64,000 nt of DNA from Strigamia acuminata. Lineage: Eukaryota > Arthropoda > Chilopoda > Geophilomorpha > Linotaeniidae. Shown piece after piece: positions 33,733-46,629 of the stretch. The notes under the pieces are model-generated. The model was not told where the DNA came from. It saw nothing but the letters and a program-made list of their open reading frames with translations, and searched no databases. Location of the stretch: the NCBI GenBank assembly GCA_949358305.1, contig OX442319.1:6324001-6388000 (forward strand), written 5' to 3'. Every line of letters starts with the position of its first letter. Position 1 is the stretch's first letter. A program made the translations under genes and the position numbers.

Positions 33733-34639
33733 GAATATTTTTATTGATATTTTTAAAATCGTTAAAATTGTTTTAAAAAAACGATTAAAATCGATTAGAA
33801 TCGTTAAAAAATTGTCTAAAATCGATTAAAGTTGATTAAAACCGTTAAAAATCGATTAAAATCAATCAAAATCAATTAAAAATTGTAAGAAATCGATTAA
33901 AATCGTTAAAAAATAGTCAAAAATTGATAAAAACCGATAAAAATTGTTTAAAAAATTGATAAAAATCGATTAAAATTTAAAACTGACTAAAACTACTTTT
34001 CCTAATGGTGTGACCCCTTCAACAATTAGGAGTAATGAGGCTGTGAGTTAGGATCCTTCTTAAGGTCGGTCAGAGTATAGTTGGCACGATTTGGTGGCTT
34101 TAGAGATGGTTAGCACGCTCTGGTGGCGGAATATGTATAGTTTCCAAACCATCACAATAAAAAATTTGTTTTTTTATAATTCATTTAAATTCATCCACAA
34201 ATGAACGTGTTCATTTTTTCCATTTTGTTTTTGTTTTCATCTCACTCTGAATTTTCTCGCTTCCGCTTGTACTATGATGCTCTCGAGTGTCGAGATTTGA
34301 AAACAAGACAAGTGATATGATCAGTGGCCGCTAGGAAGAAGGCTGTGCTACAATGTAGAGATACGTGAAGGTAGTGCTCTCTTGTGGTGATTTGGCGTGG
34401 AAAGACTGCAGCCAATGAATGTGGGTGTAGGTTATAAACCGCTCTGGTTGCAGACGACATAAGCCGGGAGTTACAAAAATGCCTAGTTTAGCTGTTTATA
34501 GAAATAAATACAGACAAGTGCCAAAACTAAATTATTTCCAAAAGAAAAAATAATTTCCAAACTACTGTATAGATCAAAGCATGTAGTTGGCCGGACCAAA
34601 TTAATACGGAGTATGAAGAAAGAATTTGTTTGAAAGTGT

Positions 34640-34870
34640 GAGTGGCGGTCGGTCACCTCGTGGCCAGGGGAGGGCCATGGGCATTTGGATATCATTCACG
34701 ATTAATAACAACACAGAGAACACACAGTTTGGATTGATTATATCTTTATTGCGGTTGTCTAGGGGTTGTGCATTCATCGTGTTTTGGCCTAGGTTGTTGG
34801 GTTGTCTTTTAACCCAGCCCAGTCCAACCACCGACCACACGGGCAGCATGTTCTTGGTGCAAGTGCAAGG
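34640..34870 (-). mobile_element. LTR-like fragment, polyadenylation-module family, copy 3
   Basis: Same module as 28310-28840 in the same orientation: CACAACCCCTAGACAACCGC, AATAAAG, then CCAAACTGTGTGTTCTCTGT and CCCCTGGCCACGAGG. Similar downstream words occur at 5800-5866. Confidence 0.6.
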
Positions 34871-36020
34871 TTTGATCCTCAAAAATCTTCTTATGGTTTA
34901 TGGGTTTCATGGCCTAAAAACCTATCCTGGTGAAGAGATTTTTAAGCTTTCGGCTCATATTTTCTTTGTACTTGCGTTGAATTTCATTATCCAATAATAT
35001 AAAAAAAAATTGTATTGATTAAAGGAGCAGATTTTTCCCTGGGTGGGGTATTTAACATACAGTCGGTGAAATCAGAAAAGCATGGAAACGTGATTAAAGA
35101 AGGGTAGATATGCCCAAACTGATATGCGGCTCGGCGGCGCTCTTTGATTTCATTCTTTCGCACTGGCGTTTTTGAATTCTTAGCTTGGAGCGTGCGGATC
35201 GGGCGTAAATTACTTGCGCTGAAATCAAAAATTGCACATTTTTTGATTTCCCCCTCTTCCGTGGCATTTGTTTTGAGTGGGTGTGTCAAAACCACATGCT
35301 CGTCAATACTCTCTGAGCATGCGCATTGAAATTTTCAAAGTTTGGCCTTTACTTGCCGTTGCACACTTCCTCCTTCTGAGTCTCTTCATATTTCTAAATA
35401 TGGATTTACATGTGCAATGAAAGATTTTATTTATTATTAACTTATCGGAGAACATGACCGATGAATGGCTAAATTTCACACTATTAAATGGTATATGAAC
35501 AGTTTCATTCTAAAAGAAAATCCCTAGAACACAGCACTATGTCATCCCTGTTAAATGCGCGAAATCTGTCTTGAGTGCCCTGTGTTGCAGGCGAGTGATC
35601 ATCCTTCTTGGGTAGCTGGTTGCAAGTTGTGCACACGGAATATTTCATCTCACTCGAAATATTCCGTGCGTGTAAACATTGTATAAATTAGATAGAATCA
35701 AATGCCGATAATTTAATAGAACTCTGCGCCCAGCATCTTGATGCCAAATAGACCTTTGGAGAAATGAGGTCATGTGATACTATCGTGAGAAAACCCATTG
35801 CAAAATAACATTACAATTGTGAAAACTGACGAGTTTTAGATGTTTGGGGTCGCGCGTTCATGCAGTGAAGCCATCATCCAGGCGGTGTTTTCTTGTGCGA
35901 GATTGTATGACGCACGTACGGAAGTCCGGTTATTTGTCATTAATTATCATGTTTGACCTTTGTTTCTGTTTTTCCAAATGTAAACCCCAAAAAATACACA
36001 ATAAATCTTGTCTTTAACCA

Positions 36021-36278
36021 TCAAGCATGATTTTTATTCGTCTCAAGTAAAAAGTTCAGTTTAGTCAGAATTTCAATCAGTTTTACATCAAAATTAGTTT
36101 TATTCAAATTGCGAGAATTCAAAACAATATTGTTAATTTGTAGTTTTCTTATTGTGGGCCCAATATGCATTTCGTCATAATTTTCCAATGGTCTAACGAC
36201 GCAAGTAAATTCCACTCTATGCACACAAAAACACAAAGGTCTGAAACTGCTTAAAGCACGCAGGCGAAATAGTGCCAT
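36021..36278 (-). CDS. small ORF with a mitochondrial-presequence-like N-terminus
   Basis: 85 codons from ATG at 36278. The start MALFRLRALSSFRPLCF is Arg/Leu/Ser-rich without acidic residues, as in mitochondrial targeting peptides; the remainder is unrecognised. The AATAAA inside its last codons could act as poly(A) signal, as at the LRR gene. ORFs of this length occur by chance in this window, so the call is weak. Confidence 0.22.
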   Translation of the reverse strand: MALFRLRALSSFRPLCFCVHRVEFTCVVRPLENYDEMHIGPTIRKLQINNIVLNSRNLNKTNFDVKLIEILTKLNFLLETNKNHA

Positions 36279-36642
36279 TACATGTTATTAACTCCCCGGC
36301 TGTAATGTGCGTGGAATACGTGACTGCATGGCACGGCGATGTTGTGCCATGAGCTTTCAAGGTTCAGGAATGTTACACGAGAAGCATGATTCGACAAATC
36401 CTAACAACTGGGTGTAATGGTCCCTTCAATCCCAGTGGCAACTCTAAGCATCCACTGAGCCTGCTGTAACGGCCCTGGAATTCGAGAGTTTACATTACCA
36501 TGGCATAGGGAATATTTAGCACACCTGGTGAAAGTAGTGGTTGGACTCATCATTATTGGACACACCTTTGGAGGATTAGTGTGCTCTGGTGGCGAAGTGG
36601 GAAAACTTCCGGTTCCAAACTCGTGAATGTAAAAGTATTTAT

Positions 36643-37556
36643 TAGGGTTGCACCGAATACCAAAAAGGCCGAATAACCGAATATTTAAAAAAAATATTTT
36701 TTAGTTGAAAAAAAGCTTTTTTTGGCTGAAAAAATTTACTTTTTATCAAACAAATGCAGTTTATACGTTCTAAAATATTTCTTTTACCCAAAAAATGTAA
36801 TTTTCTAAGTAAAAAGTGTCCTTTTTCTGAAAAAAATGCAATTTTTGCTTAAAAATAGTGAATTTTTGCTTAAAAATAGTGAATTTTTGCTTAAAAATAG
36901 TGAATTTTTGCTTAAAAATAGTGAATTTTTGCTTAAAAATAGTGAATTTTTGCTTAAAAATAGTGAATTTTTGCTTAAAAATAGTGAATTTTTGCTTAAA
37001 AATAGTGAATTTTTGCTTAAAAATAGTGAATTTTTGCTTAAAAATAGTGAATTTTTGCTTAAAAATAGTGAATTTTTGCTTAAAAATAGTGAATTTTTGC
37101 TTAAAAATAGTGAAATTTTGCTTAAAAATAGTGAATTTTTGCTTAAAAATAGTGCTATTTTTGCTTCAATAGTGCTATTTTTGCCTCAATAGTGTGATTT
37201 TTGCCTATAAAGTGCAATTTTTGCCTCTGAAAAGCAATTTTTACAGAAAAAATGCAATTTTTGCTTTAAAAATATCATTTTTTAAATAAATATTGAATTT
37301 TTATTGTAAAATTTGTGTTTTTTAGGTAATAATTGCAATCTAATAGAAAAAATTAAAATTTTTTGTATGGAAAATGCAATTTTGACCTATAAATGTGAAG
37401 TTGTTTCACTGAAAAATTCAAATGATTCTAATTTTATCATTATTATGTATTCGGCCGAATAACAGGTTGATATTCGGCCGAATACATAAAATATTTGGTT
37501 TTTAGGCCGAATAGGCCGAATAACCGAATATAAACCGAATATTCGGTGCAACCCTA
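36643..37556. mobile_element. hAT-like MITE with 8-bp TSD, copy with 21-bp core
   Basis: TAGGGTTGCACCGAATAC at the left, inverted copy ending GGTGCAACCCTA at the right; direct repeat GTATTTAT at 36635-36642 and 37557-37564. The CCGAATA-rich arms match those of 12971-13712, but the core array differs. Confidence 0.92.
36836..37165. repeat. 21-bp minisatellite, about 15 copies
   Basis: Unit GAATTTTTGCTTAAAAATAG plus T, nearly perfect, followed by degenerate TTTTTGCCT units to about 37230. The multiple-of-three period produces repeated heptapeptide shadow ORFs in two frames. Confidence 0.92.
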
Positions 37557-40500
37557 GTATTTATTACACTTTTTCACTTGTTAACAAAGTTGATTTATAC
37601 GGGATGGAAAAAAGTTTTTTTTTCTTGGTAAATATTGTGGAAATTCGTGGAGATATTTTTTATTTGGTGGGGAGAAAAGCTAAGAAAGACTTTCGGTGTA
37701 CAGTTCTGACTGAATAAATTTTTGCATTTGGTAATGGCATTGAAAAGAAAGTAGTGTTGACTTATTTTTATCAATGGCGCAGCATATGCGCATGATCTGT
37801 GGGTAAAAATGAAGGTATCCTAGCAACGGTCTTCACCACTCGGATTGCAAAGCATCAGCTGCAGCTTCGACTGGCAGACGTGCCAACAGTTAGCAGCTAT
37901 ATAGATTTTACTGAAGTAATAACGAGGTGATTGATTGATGACAAACTTTAATCTTCACATTTATCAATATTTGTCTTCGTTAATAACTACATGGGTAAGA
38001 AAAAAATACTTGATTGTATTTATTTATTTTTTTTTTATAAATTAATTTTTTATGGAATTTTAATAATAATTTAATTTATATGTTATTGGAATATTTTTAT
38101 TTGTAAGTTTTGTGTTTTTTTAGTTTTCTTTTCTTGTTTTTGCTTTGATTTTGCAAAATACTTGGCGTTGTAGCCCGGGAGAAACCAATTCAATTCATCC
38201 TCACAACAGAGATTATTTACTTATTTTTTGTTATTTAGATCTTCAATAAATGTTGATGTTTTCGATTTGAATTTTTGATAAAGTTGCAATTGTTCTGGTG
38301 CGTCCAGGTGCATTTAAAATGTGAGAGATTTTGGTTGTAATTCGTTGATTGGGTGAAAATTATTGGATTTTAATTGCAATTTATTTGTTAAAAAATAAAA
38401 AAAATAACCAAAAACTAAAACTTTAAAGGCACCTCTGGTATTTTTTAGTGGATGTCATCTGCAATAATGTTTTTTATCGGCTTTTTCAATAGATTTTCCT
38501 TTTTTCCTTCTTCGTTTCGGAATCTGTCACAATTTTTAAACTTTTCCCGATAAATCTCAAGAACAATTTTCGCAACTGTGTGGTTTTATAATTTAAATAA
38601 CGAAAGATGTTTTATTTATTTATTTATTTGTTGTTTTGACTTTTCACCGGTTAATATTTAATATTTAATCAAATAAACTTCCGATTTATAAAGTTTAGAT
38701 TAAATTAATGTATTAAAAATGTATTTTTATCATCTGATAAATAAATAACCAAATAAATAAATAAAAAATCAATTCTTTTTCCAATTTAACAAAGGAATGA
38801 GAGGTTCACGTGTATGCTCCGGTTAAGACTCTGTGACCGAGTTTATCAAGTGTTTTGGTCAATAAATCTCCACTATATACCCAGTGATCCGGTTGCACTA
38901 GAATTCTTGTTATAATTCGCCACATACGGCTTATTACTCTAATACTCTAATACTCGTCCACGTCTGCCTTATTGGGTATGATATAGTGACACAAGTTTAT
39001 ATCTGACCAGTAGCTTAAAGTTGAACTTCTACACCCCCATCTACCTCAAAAAATTAAATATTGTGAAATATATTTTTTTTTTTTTTTTTTTAAAAAAAAT
39101 TTGGCAACTTCTTTTCATGTGTTGATGTTTACATGCAAGGTGTTACTTTGTTGCTTGTTCTTTAAACCTGAATAAAATTAGAATAAATAAATAAATTAAA
39201 AGGAACCACAGAGTATATATTATCTTTTTTTTGGTGATCCTGCAGCATGTAGTAATTATTTCTTTTTCTATTGGACAATAGTCAGGTATAATTCCTCTAA
39301 GAACATTAAAGCAAACCTCAAGCTCTCACTCATATCACTCTTATCAATAAACAAGAGATTGAGAAATAACAGAAAGCGAAATAAATTCATGAAAATTTTA
39401 CTCGCGAACAGCTGAATGATTTACGGAGTAATGAAGCAAAATATTAATTGTATGAATAACAAATAAATGATGTTATTTCAGCAAATAAAAAATGTTTTTT
39501 AAGGAAGGGATTATGCGAAACCAGTTGCTATTTAAACACCGAGACACTGTAACATCATTTATTTGTTGATGTTACACAATTGGAATCGTTTTAAATAAAC
39601 TTTAACTTTATTATTGATTTGAGGTTAGATATGAACCGAAAAAATCATGCTCTACAACTTTTCAAATGGAAAATTATCTATAAAATGCATCATTTCTAAG
39701 ATTGAAGTTGTGGCTTCACTGCACTACAAGAGTAGCGCGGTGAAGCCAACCCTTTGACATATCCATTCTAGGTTTTTCTCGTCACACAGTTTGGTGACAA
39801 TGATGCAATAATAAAAGAAACACTTCCCATATGGCTCAAAAATATATTTCACAATTTATATTACTTTACAAATACAAATTCAAGTTATTCGAAAAACTCG
39901 CCGTCTTTTAGTATATCGGCGACTATTGCTTATGACATAAAAGCAATAAGATCAATGCAGAAACTTCAGCTTAAAAAAAAAAAACAAATCATTAGAATTC
40001 TAAATCTTTTAAGCTTTATTTCTTCTATTTCTAGCTCCAAAGTATCACATCAATCAATTATTTTTAATGGCTTTACAGATTTTGATTCTAAGCAAATCCA
40101 CACGAGAAAAAAAAATGTGATAAAAACCAGATATGCGACTGGCTTGTAAAGCTGAGGATAATTAATATGTGCATAGAGCATTTTCAATTTTTGAAAGAAA
40201 TCCTAACACAATAATGATTACGAGGAGCAAAGGCAGGAGAAAATGTAAAGTGGGAAGCCTCCCTTAAAGGGGAAGCGAGATTTAAATGACGGAGCAAATG
40301 GAGAGCGTTGAAAGGAGATGATAGAAGTTCCAACATTATCCCTTCAGAGTTTGGGAGAATTTAACATGACGATTTATTTGTTGTAAACGAGAAATCCGAT
40401 TTCCATCTTGCGCAATATAGAAACAGATCAATAAAGCGCCTAAGCGCTTATTGCCTGGTGATCCATTTTTATTTTTAAACACGAAGCCAGGCCAGGGTCA

Positions 40501-41246
40501 ATGGCGAGAATGGGATTTAGAGTATTTGACAGTGAGGATGATATATATATTTGATGGAAAAAGTGTGAAGCAATTGCGCAGTTGTTTGACAGAAACTTTC
40601 TCTCCATGTCAATCACAGTTGAGTTCGACTTGTGGATCGCCAAACAAACTTATTTAGCTCCTGTTTGAAGTTTGAGAATTGATTCAGAGCTGAAGTTTGT
40701 TGGCAAATTTGCTTTCTTCGATTGTGGCGGATGCGACAGTTGGAATCGCTTTCTGCAAAATCAAACTAATCGAATTCTCATGGTCACGCTCCGTTCATTA
40801 ACACATGTGGTTGCGAGAAAATTAAACAAACATTTCGCTTGTTTTTCCTAACGCGCTCTAAACAACTGTAAATCAATTCGGACGTGTGTTGACTAAACTA
40901 ATATTATACCGACTCGGTATATATTTTATCAGCAACGAAAACAACTTATAAAATTTTAAGTAGTTCTGTTTATACGCTTGTTGGTGTTTTATAAACAGCA
41001 AAAACAAGTGTGAGAACTATGTACAGAGTATACGTCAGTTTGTTGTTGATTTTTTCGGTTAAAACATGTATTTTTAATGCATTTAGTGAGAAAGCAATAT
41101 ATTTTTTATCCATGTTAGTTTACATTTAAATGGCAATTAAAATCCTTAATTCTGATCCATTTCTTTCAGTAGCTGCACTCAAAAATAAAAATAACAATTT
41201 TAGTTTAAGTGTATTTTAAGTTTTAATATGGGTTTGAACAGGAAAT

Positions 41247-41447
41247 GATTTCATTTTTGGTTTAAAATTGAAGTAAAACACAAAATATTTTAGTTTTTGA
41301 ATGCAGCTACTACAATTATACAGGATTTATATAGGTTTTAATTTTTATTAATAAAACTGGGTTAAATTTTAATTTTTGAAGAAAAAGTAGCCGCAGTCAA
41401 AAATTAAAATATTTTGTGTTTTACTTTAATTTTAAAACAAAAATGAG
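41247..41447. repeat. inverted-repeat element
   Basis: Arms of about 62 bp (TAAAATATTTTGTGTTTTAC core, ends near AGTAGCTGCA) at 41247-41311 and 41387-41447, about 75 bp apart; a third partial copy of the end (AGTAGCTGCACTCAAAAA) lies at 41169. Probably a foldback MITE. Confidence 0.65.
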
Positions 41448-43403
41448 GTCTATCGATTGGTCGCAAAATGTGCAATTCTAGCCAGGCATTATGAAACATT
41501 GCAGGTGTAACAATGTTAATTCTAGCCTATCAGTCATGCAATTTGTTTATTTTTGCAAATCTTCATGCTGTGTGATGTCCATCTACAATCACACTTGACA
41601 AATTACTCACTAAAAACACCAAAAACAAACTTTGTGTGAAATTGTTTTGTAGATGTCTGCAGCAACTTTCTGAAGAATTATGTGCAGTGCAGTGCAGTTA
41701 GTGCAGAATTTTGCACATAAATATTGTTTATTGATTCATGTCAACTAATGTGTAGAAAAATTTCGATCTACAATAGCTGGAGGACATTTTCTTGCTGATA
41801 TTTGCAGATTATATTGAACATAAGAACTCCCAAATCAGTGCAGATGTCGAGAGTCTGTTGCAAAATCTAATTTCACATGGGAACAGAAAAGTAAAACAGA
41901 CAAGCAAAATTAAATTATGGAGGCATTGAGGCATTTATTTACAAGAAAGAACTACCCTTGCACAGAGAAGAGAATGCTTTGATGGGTTATGCGTCTTGAG
42001 TCTGCTTGCCAATGCATCTACAAATCCAAGTAAAAATAAATTTACTTTTACACACAATTTATTATTTGATGATGGCCGGCCAATACTTTGATGTCAAGAC
42101 AGCAAGATATACTGACCTTTTACTACTGGAACATTTCTATTGCTGCCCACAATGAAATTACATTCCAACAGAATGAAACTATTTTTTTAAAAACATTTGG
42201 CAGAGAAATAGAAATGGCAAATATTAAAAACTAATCCAATTAAATTTTTCTTTTGAAAATTTGAAAATTTATTAAATTTCAAATCAGTTCAGTGCAAAAC
42301 CAGATTTCAACACTTTTATATATTTTTTTTATTTTATTTCAAAAATCGAAGAGAAAATTGTAAATTTATGCATTTTTCCATTCCATTTCTATCAAGTTTC
42401 TGTAATTCCATTTACTTTGTGAAGCGCAGCAAAGCTTCAGGGGCAGCAATTGTTGTGTATTGGTCTGGACCTTCGAGCTAGAAAAACCCAGTCGTAATTA
42501 CAACAAGATGATGTTCTCAAAGGGGAATTTAGCTCGCTCAATTTTCCTTTGTTATAATGAAGCTTTTATTTTCCATGCAACATTCGCCGAAGGACTTACG
42601 AATTTAGAAAACTTGAGATATCACTAAATCTCTATCCACGCCAGATAAAATGTCATTTTTCTACATAATAGAATAGATATATCTAAAATTTGTTCATGGG
42701 AACAAATAGGAAGTTGGGTGTGGACAAACCATCTATGACCTCAAATTTGACCTTCAAGTTCTTTTTCAAGGTCATTCACCTGCTAACTTTTAATCTATTA
42801 AAGTTAGAACAAAATTTTCAATTACAAAGATGTCGAGCGCCATCAAATTTGTCCAGAAACATTCATTCTCATTTAATTATTTAATTAATTAATTACTTAA
42901 CCAAACACTATATAAAAAAGAGCGCTAGCTTTCGCACGATGCAATTTCCTTAATACAGCTGTTGAATGCTTAGTTAATCCGGAGCAAGTCCAAATTGGTG
43001 TCCTTCGGCACGAACACAACTGCTGCTGTTATTTCTGTAGAAACTATGCCACAGGCATCTTTAATTCTGTTTGAGTACATCTAGAGATTTTGTCTTGTGT
43101 AGAATAGCACCTCCTTAAGGTGACCTTGGGGGTCAATTTTGAGGTCACAATTGGGTTGCTTCCAATCAATTCTAGTTTAGACAAATGAGAAAGGGACATG
43201 ACACCGGTACCATCGTCTTCCCCGAATACAAGTTGTGGTGACCTCAAATCAAATATTCCTATTTGAGTGAGCACCATATTTCCGATTTATCTTAGAACCA
43301 GAACAAATATTGCTCTATGTTCTATTTCAATGTAAGTTTTTGAAAAATTTTGAATATAACGTATTCGAATACAACGGCATGACGCTATATTCGAGTACAT
43401 TAA

Positions 43404-43596
43404 CGGGTGGGAATTTGGACATGCTTAGGGGCCCCACCCATCAGGGGCCCTTTTGTTGCATATGTTTTTATATTTATTATATATAAAGTGATAATAATAA
43501 GTGTATTTTTTAGATTTTTTTAAATTAAATTTTTTTTTGGCGGTTGCACAAAAAAATTTGTACTTAGGGGCCCCGCAATACGTAAATCCAACCCTG
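43404..43596. mobile_element. diverged MITE related to 22350-22436
   Basis: The right end reads in reverse CAGGGTTGGATTTACG, followed by GGGGCCCC, as in the 87-bp element; the left end (GGGTGGGAATTTGGAC) is decayed. Confidence 0.45.
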
Positions 43597-44927
43597 TTTA
43601 AAATTGTTTAACAAAATTTAACATAGTGGGATGAGAAATTATTAAGATTGAGGCAAGTGAAGACACAACGTCTTAGTGGAGGAAGAACATGTGGAAACAC
43701 TTGGAAAAATATTGATTTTATGTCCAAAAGAGACATGATGGACAAAGCGGTTTACGTGTAAGCAACTATTAGAATTAATCAGATTCTCTATACATTAGTT
43801 GAGTTCATATTTCCAGATGGTTTTCGAGGTGTATTTTGAAGGGAGACAAAACTCTTCCTCATTATAAGGGAATAAGTCGCAGCTGTTTGTCTTCTTAAAG
43901 CTTGTTTGTAGTGAAAAAGCAGCAAGCTCTTCGGTCCTATTACGCCATTCGACTACACAATGGTGTTTGATTGAGAGCTTCAAGTTCAACCTGTTCATTA
44001 GCCCAAATAGAAGTTGATTAGATGAAACCATATTATTATGCCTCTTATATATTTTCATCCAGCTAAAGAATCAATACAAACACATTTAGAGGTAGAATCC
44101 AAAAAGCTAATTATATCAAACTGCCATAGAGGTTTTAATAGAAAATACCTATAAAAAAAGCTTATAATAATATTAATATTAAAAAAAATTACAATGGCAG
44201 AATATTTTTTTTTTATATGTGAAATGAGATTAGTATTGATTGGTAAAGGCAGCATGAGAGAGAAATTGATTTATTTGGTCATAAAAATGTGTAATGTGTG
44301 TATATATACATACATGCTGAGGCAGTAAAATGTTTAATAGATAAAAAAAAATTTCATTTATGATAAAAAAAAAAATTTGGATAAAATTTCAAAAAAAAAT
44401 TGTTTAGATGCCCTGAGTGTGACATAAAGTCCACAGGTTCTATTACAGGTCTAATTACATTTAAATGAATCCACTAAAATCCTAATTGCTATTGTTTTTT
44501 TTTTCAGTGCTAGGAAACTTTTAATTGGTTTTTTAAGTCTGGCAATTGAAAGATGTCAGAGTTTGTGCATTTCAGCTCTTAAATTCCAGACAATTAACAC
44601 CATAACATGTTTTTTTTAAATACTTCGTATTTATTTTCATGGATGATGGAGATGACACTTAATAAGACGATAAATCATTTAAAGAGCTCGGTTCGTTTAA
44701 GAATAAACAAATTCTACGGACGTTTTGGACATCTGTTTATTTTATTTATTGTTGATATTTTAAATAAATATTATTGAATCAGTCTGCAAATTTTATCAAA
44801 CATTACTCGAGCGGTACATTTAATAATTCTAAAAGGAAAATTAAATCAAGCATTGTCACGATGTTAGCAGCATTCAAGCAAAAAGAGTTTATTTTTTAGA
44901 ATTTTTAAGATTAAAATTTTTTTTTTT

Positions 44928-44955
44928 GGGGGGGGGGGGAGGGTTGGGGGGGGGG
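44928..44955. other. interrupted poly-G tract
   Basis: G12, A, G3, TT, G10 between two long T tracts, next to an AAATCCGGCC word that relates it to the CAGGGCCGGATTTA elements. Could form a G-quadruplex; also a place where assembly errors are likely. Confidence 0.7.
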
Positions 44956-46629
44956 CAAAATTTTTTTTTGCAATATATAAATCCGGCCGTGGGTTGTTGG
45001 CGTTTCTATAAACAGAAAACAATAGATGCTTTTAAAATTTGAGTTTTTTGGTCAATAACATTGATGGATTGATATCATAGTGCAAAGAAATGATGTCCCA
45101 TCTCGAGAGTAATGTTGCTATTTTCATTAGTGGAAAATGCCTGTAGGTTGCAGGGAAACTTTGGAAGAAAAGTTGTAGTAAATTAGCTTAAGGTGATGTA
45201 CAGAGGAGGAAAAAAATGTTTTATTTTTGTTTTTAAAGTGAAAAGTTTATGAAACTTATGCAAAAATAAAAAATTGCTTGACATTTTAAAAATATTGTCT
45301 TTGCTGCAAGGCTTATTTGGGATCAAAGAGCTCGTCTGTTTTTATACAGTTACCTATTGTGCTTATTCCTTTCCGTCGCGGATAACTCGACTACTCTTAG
45401 CACTTAGGTTCCACGAAGTAATTGCTGGCGGGTATTTACATTCAAGTGTTCTAATAATAACTCGTAAAGAGGATAGATGGGGTTATTAAAAAGTAATTGG
45501 TTAAGAGGTATTGAAATGGCAATAAGTTAATGCTCATCTTGTGACTTTGTTTTCGACAAATAATATGCAAATTTGTAGTCAAGTGGATGATTTTCCTGTG
45601 TGTCAACTTCATTTAATGTTGAAGTGAGATTAGAAAAGCTTGTGCTTCAGAAATTTATTTTTTTTCTTTCATGGATTTTCCTTAAAGTGGAATTTTTTTT
45701 TTTAAAAAGAATAGAAAATTGATTAAATTAGTTTTACATATTTTTACATAATTTTATTTTTGTTTTATTTTATTTTTGTTTTTGCTTGGAGAATGTGCTT
45801 GGGCTATTTCATTGCATTACTTGTCGAATGCCAATTGACTTGCCACCAGGTCATGTTTTCCTGCAGTAAGGTATGCATATTCAACCTGATTTTCTTATTC
45901 TTGAAGCCTGGAAATTGGACCTGAAAATTTAGTATTTTTTAACCCAAAAAAAGAATTTAGATTTACATGAAGGTAAAATGTAAATCAATACTTTCCAAGG
46001 AAGGATCACTTTGTTGTTAAAGTTGAATTTATCCATTTGGAAGGACTCACAATTTTCAATATTTTTTGCAGAAATCCAATGTAAACTTGACTGAAAGGAA
46101 TTGCAACACATAGACAACAACACAGATACATTTCTGTTGATCCCTATGGCTCAAAAATACATTGATATTTATATTGCAATGTATTTTGTAATACAATTCT
46201 GCGTGTTATTGATTTAACAAATCATATTGCATTTGTGAAATGTATTATGGAATGCATTCCCAATATTATTATTTGTCAAATATAAATGCATTTTCAAAAT
46301 AATTTTTTTCAATCGTATTACGAAACGCTTTATTTAACGTACAAATAATACACTTAATTCCACGAAATCCTCGACATTTTGGAATGCATTCAGCTAAATC
46401 CAATTTATTGTAAAATATATTTTTGAACCTTAATTACATTTATATTACTTGAATAGTTTTAATCCATTGCTTTCAATATAAATTTGACATCGACTCAATG
46501 TTTAAAATACAGAATATCGAATTCTTATACTTTGCTCTTGTACTTTCCCACCCTTTTTCAATATATATATAGGCAGGAAATAATCTTATAGCCTGTCATC
46601 ATCTCAAGTCTTGGTTCTCACAATTTCCA

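Larger units (their letters stand above)
30680..34079. mobile_element. TATACT-family foldback element, copy 3, minisatellite core
   Basis: A 3.4-kb element. The left end TATACTTTGACCGACCTGAA then CCTAACTCACAGCC is mirrored at the right end (GGCTGTGAGTTAGG, GGTCGGTCAGAGTATA). Arms of about 100 bp include AAAAGTAGTTTT and CAGTTTTAAATTTTAATCG. Between the arms is a 20-bp tandem array interrupted by a solo LTR. TA flanks are compatible with a TA target. No transposase ORF. Confidence 0.88.
34080..36642. other. gene-free repeat-rich stretch
   Basis: Contains an LTR-like fragment (34640-34870), a palindromic AATATTTC element near 35637 and one short ORF (36021-36278, listed separately). Nothing else is interpretable. 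Confidence 0.5.

Noticed and set aside
34987-35295. 102-codon minus-strand ORF in a GC-richer patch
   Set aside because: No family resemblance and repetitive surroundings; indistinguishable from chance.
36836-37192. 118- and 104-codon ORFs with repeated EFLLKNS / NFCLKIV heptads
   Set aside because: Translation of a 21-bp minisatellite within a MITE; no start context or unique sequence.
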